Source: Isoperla grammatica (taxonomy: Eukaryota; Arthropoda; Insecta; Plecoptera; Perlodidae). From it: DNA of 64,000 nucleotides. Where the stretch lies: positions 82,044,406 to 82,108,405 of the forward strand of contig OX246737.1 in the NCBI GenBank assembly GCA_945910005.1, written 5' to 3'. The translations under genes were made by a program, and so were the position numbers. Positions 56,615 to 64,000 of the stretch are shown piece by piece (the stretch's first letter is position 1; each line of letters starts with the position of its first letter). The notes below the pieces were generated by a model, which did no database searches, was not told the DNA's origin, and was given only the letters and a program-made list of their open reading frames with translations.

Positions 56615-56747
56615 CTGTGTGTCTCTGTGGATGCTGTAAGTGCTCCAACAACAGGGCTCCACCTGGTTGGAGTCCAGACCCCAGAACTCTAGCTCCTCCT
56701 CGAAGAGTGGGCCGCATACGTTGGTTGGGTAGTGCAGCTTTCCTGTC
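56615..56747 (-). CDS. Shaw: Shaw-type K+ channel, exon with middle of T1 domain
   Basis: The exon is 133 bp: one base completing a split codon plus 44 codons. It reads [20 protein letters not shown], then [14 protein letters not shown] and THRDTQ-like SIHRDTQ, all strongly conserved in Shaw/Kv3. The HX5CX20CC zinc-binding pattern of non-Shaker T1 domains is visible (H in IHRDTQ region; CC in EPCCW). The acceptor is TATTCTGTTACAG (ending 56748) and the donor is GTGAGC from 56614. The upstream intron is phase 2 and the downstream intron is phase 0, matching the start of the next exon at 23311. I searched the minus strand up to 64000 for the preceding exon (NVGG...YYR) and did not find it, so it must lie outside the window. 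Confidence 0.95.
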
Positions 56748-58815
56748 CTGTAACAGAATACGCAGCACTCAGTTGTGAAACATTTCCACCCTTGCCTGTA
56801 ATGAATTTGTGCAGTCCACTTAAGTATCTTAGAGGTGGACTTCGAAACCCTGAGCTTTTCCTCAAACAGTCTATCGAGCAGGTTATTAGGAAATGAGCGA
56901 TAACGAGTTCTTGGAAAATAAAAAGTCTTCGTAGCAAAAATAAAACTTTGTCTTCGTATTCCTCAATTTGACGTTGTGTATAGTATGTAAAAAGTCATCT
57001 AAGAGGTTCTATTTTGATAACATATGGAGATCGAACTCTATAGTTGATTTGACTGGATACTGCAGAGTATAACTTCTAGATGACGGAATTGAATGGGCGG
57101 AGTAATCTAAGTAGCGGGGATGTTTGGGTGGAAGAAAAGACCTCCTCGAGGAGACTGTTTCGGAGGACAAGGACCGTCTCGACGTAAAGTTGTAAATCCA
57201 GGAAGAGAAAGATTGCAGCGACTAGAAGTCCAGGTTTCAGCTACTCTTAGAAGATGTAGATGTTGCGAATAACATATGTTTACGCCGTTTATTCGACGCT
57301 AAGGTTTTGTATTTTCGTGGTATTGGTATTTCTGTCTATTTGTTTCATATGTTTCGATTTTCGGCCAATCACGTCATTTCTCACAGTTTTCCTGTTTTCA
57401 ACGTGTTACACTATCTCTTATCTCGTCAGTATTGTTCAAGTTTCCGACCTTGTCGGGTCAAGTTCAGTTTCTCTCTCGTTTTCCTCTCGTGCGTTCCCGG
57501 ACTACAACGACTACTTCTACGCCGTTGTCCTGGGTTCGATCGCCTTCCAGGTATTTGTCATAGTTCCTTCTTTTCTCTTCCAAACTCGAGTTTCTATCTT
57601 CTATCTCTTTCTCACGTTATGTCTTTCTCACGTTATGCCCTGCCTGGGACAAATTAGGACTCGGGAGAATTGGTTTAGAGATTTTAAAGATTTAATTTAC
57701 CCACGATAATGATTTGAGTTGCAGATATTGAAAAGTGTTGTCTGTGTTGGGTTGGGGGTTGCGCTGAAACAAGTTGTCATTCGGAGTTCCAGAAATCCAT
57801 CATGAGAGTCTTAGACTTTGCTTAGAGCTAGGCAGACCCTACGTTACAACCCTAAATGGCAGTTGTCGACGGAAATTCAACCGGACATGGTCGCGTCAGT
57901 GTCAGTGATCTCAAATGTAGACTGCTCACGTGTTTTGTCTTTCCCGTGTATCTTTCGTGCTAGTTTTAGTTATAAATAATAATTATGCAATTTGATGTGC
58001 CAATTACCTTAATTTACTAAATAAAAATATAGAAATCAATCGATTTCTAGTTTTTTCCTAAAGACTAACAAACAGAAAAAGAGTATTGCGGCGCAAAATG
58101 AAGTGCCCGTTACCGTAAATAAGTGCGAGGGATGCAACCGAAGACATTGAGGAGGAAAATGCGTGTGTAAAAATTATCAAACAAGTGTCGATGAAATTAA
58201 TACGAATGACATACGTACAGCACAAAGTGTTTCATCCGCTCGCAATTTAATAGAAATTCCCACTCTCACACCAGAACGCCAGGGTTATTGTACATTAAAG
58301 GTAGGGCCAATGTATAACGTGTTTCATAATTTTTTAGATCCATACAAAACTTTCTGCGATTTTACCCAGTAGACCAAGATTTCATGCTTCCAGGAAGGGA
58401 GGTAGGGGGTTATTTATTCAAATGGTGACTTGGCCCTGCCCCCCTAACTTTTATACTCGCCCCAGAGCCGCCCCCCCCCTATGTAATATTCTAGCGTCGC
58501 CGCTGCCTGAGATGGATCCGTGTGTATATTGAGCTATAGGTATATATTGAGTATAGGTATATATATTTGTATAGGTATATATTGAGAGTTGCTAAGAGGG
58601 AGCACAAACAAGAGTGGGGTGTAGGACACGCGACATGGTAGGCCTACGGAAGACGGACATTCCATTCTCTCATGTTTTGGAGCTTGAATTATCGAGGTAT
58701 GTAACCAGAACATTGCAATGCCGCATTGTTGCATCATCGTATACGCTATATTGTATATAACACGATATTTTATTAAAGTAGTAATAGGCAGGTTACATGT
58801 TCCTATCTAAATTTT
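56748..58815. other. Intron upstream of the T1a exon, nothing firm
   Basis: This contains the acceptor tract of the T1a exon and then unremarkable sequence. A 149-residue hydrophobic ORF (57260-57709, plus strand) comes from a pyrimidine-rich stretch and has no family signature. A TATATAGG-type low-complexity patch lies at 58540-58585. Confidence 0.45.
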
Positions 58816-58990
58816 TGTATCGAAGCGAACGAAGCGAGCGTCTTCATTCTGCTTTTATGGCACTTTTTATGGTTTGCGATCAGTCGAATGGAGATAGCGA
58901 TCAAGTTGAAATACATACATACAAAACTTATTTGTGGATTGAACGCCATTAGTTTTGTGGCCACACCGTTGAAGAAGTTGTTAGTTACAT
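58816..58990 (+). mobile_element. Helentron-like element, 5' end fragment
   Basis: CGAAGCGAACGAAGCGAGCG and TATGGCACTTTTTATG are followed by a diverged GATCAAGTTGAAAT block. It corresponds to the first 170 bp of the family, with the remainder missing or unrecognisable. Confidence 0.55.
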
Positions 58991-59204
58991 TACAGCTATA
59001 GGTCGGTTTACACTCTTTCCTACTATTCAAGATGTAAGATTTAATATTTATTATTTTTATCCTCTCACATATTTTCCCAACTGTTATTTGGTCGAATTTA
59101 TAAAACATTTTCTCTCGTTAGCTGGGCTACGAATTTTAGGTGTAAGAGCTAACGTTGCTATGGTGTCTTTAAAACTTAAATCACAGGCAGTTGTGTGAAA
59201 AGCG

Positions 59205-59570
59205 AAGGGTAGTCTCAAGGTCAAAAACCGCAGAAAATGTTCAATATTAAATTATATCTCAAGAGTGCAACAAGAAATCGAAAATCTAAATCAGCAGCGC
59301 ACTGTGCTTTGGTAGGCCCAACAGACTGAATAAAATATTTTAACCATAAGCGTAGTATTTTCATTATAATTCGATAATTAGTAATACAATTAATTATTTA
59401 TAAAAAAAACATACTGATTATAATATAAGTCACGACTAAGAGCATTCAATGTGTAGGGCTTACTAAACCACAGTGCGCTGTTGATTCAGATTTTCGATTT
59501 CGAAGCCCATTCTTGAGATATAATTTAAAAATGAAAATTTTGTGCGGTTTTTGACGTAGAGGATCCTTCC
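59205..59570. mobile_element. Small fold-back element related to the 59921 element
   Basis: The arms are inverted: AAGGGTAGTCTCAAGGTCAA on the left against a GACGTAGAGGATCCTTCC version on the right. Inside are CAAAAACCGCA against TGCGGTTTTTG and CAGCAGCGCACTGTG against CACAGTGCGCTGTTG. The AAGGGTAGTCTC...AAAACCGC order also occurs at the ends of the 59921 element. No clear target duplication was found. Confidence 0.6.
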
Positions 59571-59940
59571 CTGTGAAGTGAAGGCCATAATGCTTTTGGC
59601 TTGATTTGATTATGTCAACCCTTGAATCTTAAATCTTAAAGGCCCTGTCAAATCTTAGGACATCTTTTTAACTGATTGATTGATCGATTTTATGAACATC
59701 CCAAAAAACTGTATAGGGAAATCGGCCCACTTGCACTCAAGATGTTCACGCGTGTTGCGAACAACGCAAGAAAAAAGAGGGGGGATGAGGGGGAAAGCGG
59801 ACTGGTAAAGACAGGAGGCGGGGAACGGACCGATTCCACTGTCTTACCTTGGCTAGTTTCCGGTAACTCGAAGATGTTGGTTGCGCAGGGGCCGTGGTGG
59901 ACGAAGATAAGAGACGTTAACGGTAAAGGGTAGTCTCACT

Positions 59941-60193
59941 CACTACGTTTATCAAGCAGACTGGGTTCGGACTGACTTCAGTACGCACCGAGTTCGGAAC
60001 CCGTTTAGCAAGCATACTTCAATCCGGACTCCTCCTATTAGACCCTATCCCTGTTCTATTAAACCGGGCTAGGTCGGCTTCTTAACAGAACTGAAATAAG
60101 CTCGAGCTGAGGTGTTTATCAGTCGAACTCGGTGCGCACTAAACTAAGCTCGCACCGTCAAGTGCGAGCTCAGTCCGCTTGATAAACGTAGTG
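59941..60193. mobile_element. 253-bp MITE nested in a fold-back element
   Basis: The inverted ends CACTACGTTTATCAAGCAGA and TCCGCTTGATAAACGTAGTG are flanked by ACT (59938-59940 and 60194-60196). The opposite arm of the host palindrome lacks it, which confirms the borders. Confidence 0.65.
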
Positions 60194-60484
60194 ACTGTAA
60201 AACCGTGCAAATTAACTTTTTAAATTTATATTCTGAGAACACTACACAATATTGAAAAAGTGATGAGTGAGCAAAACTCGGTTTCGTAAGAGCTACAATT
60301 TGGATTAACAAAATTTTAAATATTGTTATCATTACGGTTGTTATTTAAAAAATCAATTAATAATTAACTCCTTAATTGGTTTCTCAAATAACAACAGTAA
60401 TGATAGAAATATTTGAAATTTTGTTAATCCAGATTGTAGCTCTTCCGAAACCAAGTTTTGCTCACTCATCACTTTTTCAATATT

Positions 60485-60623
60485 GATAGATAGAAAGATA
60501 GAAAAATGTCTTTATTTTCAGGCGTGATTAAGACCGGTTGGGCCTTCTCTTACATCCAACCTACTATTAATAAGTAAAAATACAAATTAATTACTTAATT
60601 TAATAATTACTTAATTTTGGGTT
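60485..60623 (-). mobile_element. 3' end of a LINE or SINE
   Basis: On the minus strand it ends CACGCCTGAAAATAAAGACA followed by a CTAT/CTTT tail. An AATAAA just before a short microsatellite tail is typical of retroposon 3' ends. It interrupts the palindrome, whose other arm reads straight through. Confidence 0.6.
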
Positions 60624-60700
60624 GTGTAGTGTTCTTAAAATATAAATTAAAAACGTTAATTTGGCGCGGTTTTTACAGTGAGACTACCCTTTACCGTTAA

Positions 60701-61449
60701 GTCGCGGTTGAAGTAATGGTTGAAAGTAAACACAAAACACACGTATGTACAGTTAATAAATTAAAGCTACATGAAGAAATACGAATAAAAAAGAAACACT
60801 GTGGAGACACGCTGCTGACCCGTCGAGGTGTAGTCCTTGAGCGATCAACGACGAGAGAGCCCGAAAAAAGCCCGGTCGACAGCTCCCTGACAGCGAATTG
60901 GGGGTTAAAGGTGGGGATATAGGGGAAGAAACTGAAATAAGGGGAAACGGAAATGGATTTGAAATATTTGGCGCGAACAACGCGTTCCGTAAGCGTCATG
61001 TGACAAGTGAGCTACCCCGTCCGAGCGCGCCCGCATACCGAGGTGGCAGATAGTAAACATGAACTAGGCTACTGTTACTGTCAGTTAGGCAGTTGACAGG
61101 GTTATCTACATGAGATTGCGAGTGCGAAGTACAATTCGAAATAAAATGACAAGTAATTGGATGTTGTATTCAATGATATTTTGTCACAGATTCACTGTAA
61201 AGATTCTTCTACAACGCCTGCTACCGTTTTAACCGTTTTTAACCGTTTTAACCGAAAATTCGCGTTTTGTCGTTATTTAAAAACAGCTTGAGCTGAACTA
61301 TCATGTCGAGAAAACTTCAAATTTCAACAATCTAACTTGAAGTGTAGACTTTCGTGTTATCGCGACGTGCAAAAAACAAAAGCCTCTACATGACTTATTG
61401 GTAATTTTTTAGTTTTTCATTGACTATCCCTTTAAATTGTGTGTGTTAA
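60701..61449. other. Intronic sequence, nothing recognised
   Basis: Short ORFs on both strands show no family signal. AACCGTTTTTAACCGTTTTA at about 61230 is a short local repeat. Confidence 0.45.
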
Positions 61450-61690
61450 GCATTCTAACCCCTTGCAAAACACTTTTTCTACAAACTACTTGCAAATGTG
61501 TATGTGTGACTTATAAAGTGTTCCTCTCCTTCCCCCTCTCACCCCCTACCCCAACTTTGATCGACCTCCGCGCCTACGTTTTCGTGTCAGTCGAGTAGGA
61601 AGTGCTAAGGTAGCAAGGTCATGCGGCTGCTCTGCTCACTTGTTGTCATGTTTCCCTCCAATACTTCAATCAAGCATCGTGGAAGTCTAG
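61450..61690. mobile_element. Diverged left-end fragment of the TTAA fold-back family
   Basis: After TTAA (61446-61449) the sequence tracks the left arm at 48271: CTACAAACTACTTGCAAATG, AAAGTGTTCC, GACCTCCGCGCCTACGTTTT, GTCGAGTAG, CTGCTCTGCTCACTTG. It fades near 61690 with no right arm. Confidence 0.6.
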
Positions 61691-62889
61691 GCCAACTAAT
61701 TTCTAAAACGATTTAAAATGGAATTTGAGGCCGATAATTTCATTGTATACCACAAGGTCATCTCTATTTCTTCGTAGTTTTATAGCACTGAACGAGGTTG
61801 TAATTTGACAGCAGCTTAATGTAAGAAGATGAGCTGTGGATTTTCCAAAGTCTATAAATTCCCTGGCCCCCAGGGGCTCGTCAAACTCCCACGTTTACTG
61901 TCTACCCAACCTCCGGTAGGACATTGAAAACCTTGTAGATGTTCCGCCTATAAAATGTAGTTGAATAATTTGGACAACTTCACGGAATGGTTAAACTCTT
62001 TACGTTTACGTTTCTGTGTGCACCGACGAGATGTATTCGATGCATAATGCAATACACCTTAAAGTAATCCTTTGAAAGTAATATTGTGTTCCAAACCATA
62101 AGTAAAAATTCTATTATGTTTGATTGCATTGTTAAAAATTAAAAATAGCGTTAAGATTTTCAATTTCTTAAATGTGGTCGATATTGCCAATTAACATACG
62201 CCATAAACGTTCATAAGTTAATGTCTCAAATATGAATACTAATCCCACAAGCGCTCAAATTCAAATTCAGTGAATATGTAGTATAGTTTACAATAATAAT
62301 CTGACTTTAAAATTGTTAATGCCATATTTTTGTTATTCGAAAGTCGGTACAAAGACATTATTATGTATTTATGTTGAACGTGATAAATACCGAAAAAAGT
62401 TGAGATGGACATTTTCAAGACGCCCCACTATTTGAGGGTAGGTTAAATCTGAGGCGATAAAGAATTTCTCCCCTGCGGTAAACTTCTTTATATACACCAG
62501 ATATAATTATGCTTCATAATCCAGTGAAAGCGTTTTCTCCCTAATATTACCCCCCACTCCTCCCATCATTACCAGCGGCGTCCACGCTGCGCACCAAGCT
62601 TTACGAAAGTACTACCCAAACTCTCGTAAATCCAACACCTCATGGTATAGTGAGTGAAATTGGAGAACATATCTCTTGCAGTGTATGCGAGGACGTCTTG
62701 GTGGTTTTACCTTCCAACGTAGGCAGGTCTTCTCGAGCTTTAGCAATTATTATATTATATATAATATGATTATTATTTTAACAATTTTCTGTAAACACGA
62801 AAGGCTCAGTGTTAGGTTAGATCGTAGGGTTAGGTTACCGATCAAGGCAATCTTCTCTTTGGGCCCCCCATTCTTTCTTGCTTTGTTTT
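61691..62889. other. Intronic sequence, nothing recognised
   Basis: This is AT-rich. GGTTAGGTT-like motifs near 62815-62840 are too short to be telomeric repeat. Confidence 0.45.
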
Positions 62890-63179
<290 letters not shown>

Positions 63180-63239
63180 ATATTGTATTATTATATAAAT
63201 CCCTCCGTCGACTGTCGTATAATAACCCAACAAACATTT

Positions 63240-63655
63240 TGGTGCCTTCCCGCACTTTTCCCGATCTCTTTTCCCGCACATTGCATATGCGGGTCCTGTA
63301 AGGGAAACCCGTACAGGCCCCGCCTAGAAGTGTCCTACTGGCCGATGTCGGGTCCCGTACGGGCTGCACGCCATCTTCCCGCAATCTTCCCACTTGTATC
63401 CCGCAACCTTCCCGCACGGATTGCCCGCTATCTTCCCGCTAGTATCCCACAACTTTCCCGCACACGCTGCCCGCTATCTTCCCGCTAGTATCCCACAACT
63501 TTCCCACACAGTCTGCCCGCTAGTATCCCGCAGCTTTCCCACTAGTATTCCGCAACCTTCCCGCTCGGATTGCCCGCTATCTTCCCGCTAATATCCCGCA
63601 GCTTTCCCGCATGGGCTGCCCGCTATCTTCCCGGGGCCCGTCCCCCGGCCGCCCC
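63240..63655. repeat. GC-rich degenerate tandem repeat
   Basis: Irregular recurrence of CCCGCTATCTTCCCGCTAGT and ATCCCGCAACTTTCCCGCA modules, preceded by GGGTCCCGTACGGGC-like inverted motifs. It may be the inside of a DNA transposon, as CCCAACAAACATTTTGGTGC lies at its left edge. The spacing is not constant. Confidence 0.7.
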
Positions 63656-64000
63656 TCATCAGTGCATGACATTGAAACAAACTGAAAAGTAACACAGTTT
63701 TTAGTTTTCAGTTTAGTTTCTTATTTACCCCTTTCTCAAATTAGCGTTTTATGGTTATTATTAGTAGAGTAATTATATTTATCTGTGGTCGAGGTGTGAT
63801 AGGAATGAACATAATGTGAACATTGGAGTGAAACTTAATCTATTTATAGGTAAAGCCAATTAGCAACAAAATTCTATTTTATTAAATCCAGTAGTTTCTC
63901 TTTTAAATAAATGCAATTATAGTCTCTAGCCTAATACAGCAATTGATTCTAAAATTGGATTAAGTTCCTAGTGTTCTTATTGGACAAGGAAATTGGGTTT
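63656..64000. other. Intronic sequence to the window edge, nothing recognised
   Basis: This is AT-rich. No exon of the channel was found. Confidence 0.5.

Larger units (their letters stand above)
59921..60696. mobile_element. TTAA-flanked fold-back element containing two nested insertions
   Basis: The termini CGGTAAAGGGTAGTCTCACT are perfectly inverted and flanked by TTAA at 59917-59920 and 60697-60700. The arms pair around about 60365 (AACACTACACAATATTGAAA against TTTCAATATT...GTGTAGTGTT). The left arm is split by a MITE (59941-60193) and the right arm by a LINE/SINE 3' end (60485-60623). Each empty site can be read from the opposite arm. Confidence 0.7.

Noticed and set aside
57260..57709. 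149-residue hydrophobic ORF resembling a membrane protein
   Set aside because: It arises from a pyrimidine-rich stretch, shows no family motif, and lies in the Shaw intron on the opposite strand without splice signals.
62810..62840. Telomere-like TTAGG motifs
   Set aside because: There are only a few non-contiguous copies.

Overview
The window is eukaryotic and almost certainly from an invertebrate animal. It has spliced exons with GT-AG borders, introns of tens of kilobases, non-LTR, Gypsy and BEL/Pao retroelements, and very many minisatellites. I cannot place the species; the repeat style would suit a crustacean, mollusc or other marine invertebrate.

The only cellular gene I can support is on the minus strand and spans the whole window. 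It is a Shaw-type (Kv3/KCNC) voltage-gated potassium channel. Three consecutive internal exons are visible: the end of the first half of the T1 tetramerisation domain (56615-56747), the rest of T1 (23132-23311), and S1 to S2 with a glycosylated extracellular loop (1273-1539). Their reading frames join exactly. The N-terminal exon lies beyond 64000 and the S3-pore-S6 exons lie beyond position 1. The two complete introns are 33.3 kb and 21.6 kb.

The rest of the window is intronic repeat. From left to right it holds a 26-bp minisatellite at the edge; the S1-S2 exon; an AT-rich ~112-bp satellite (about 2090-7760) invaded by a solo LTR and a Helentron-like element; a 59-bp minisatellite; a hAT MITE; a 5'-truncated LINE; a 54-bp double-hairpin minisatellite; a fold-back element; a nearly full-length Jockey/I-group LINE (about 18100-22832); the T1b exon; and a 72-bp minisatellite built from that exon's own 5' edge (23355-27470). 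Then come a head-to-tail array of four Helentron-like elements (30241-33299); a 38-bp minisatellite; a 2.75-kb fold-back element with a Gypsy element in one arm (37049-44050); a 59-bp minisatellite with about 50 copies (45160-48140); and a second fold-back element with a BEL/Pao element in one arm (48271-56437). The T1a exon follows, then smaller fold-back elements, an ATT microsatellite and a GC-rich repeat at the right edge.

All retroelement coding regions carry at least one disabling lesion. The most unusual observation is the 72-bp array. It lies directly upstream of the T1b exon, each unit carries a degraded copy of the exon's first 31 nt, its acceptor and upstream intron, and in the units I read the acceptor AG is AA.
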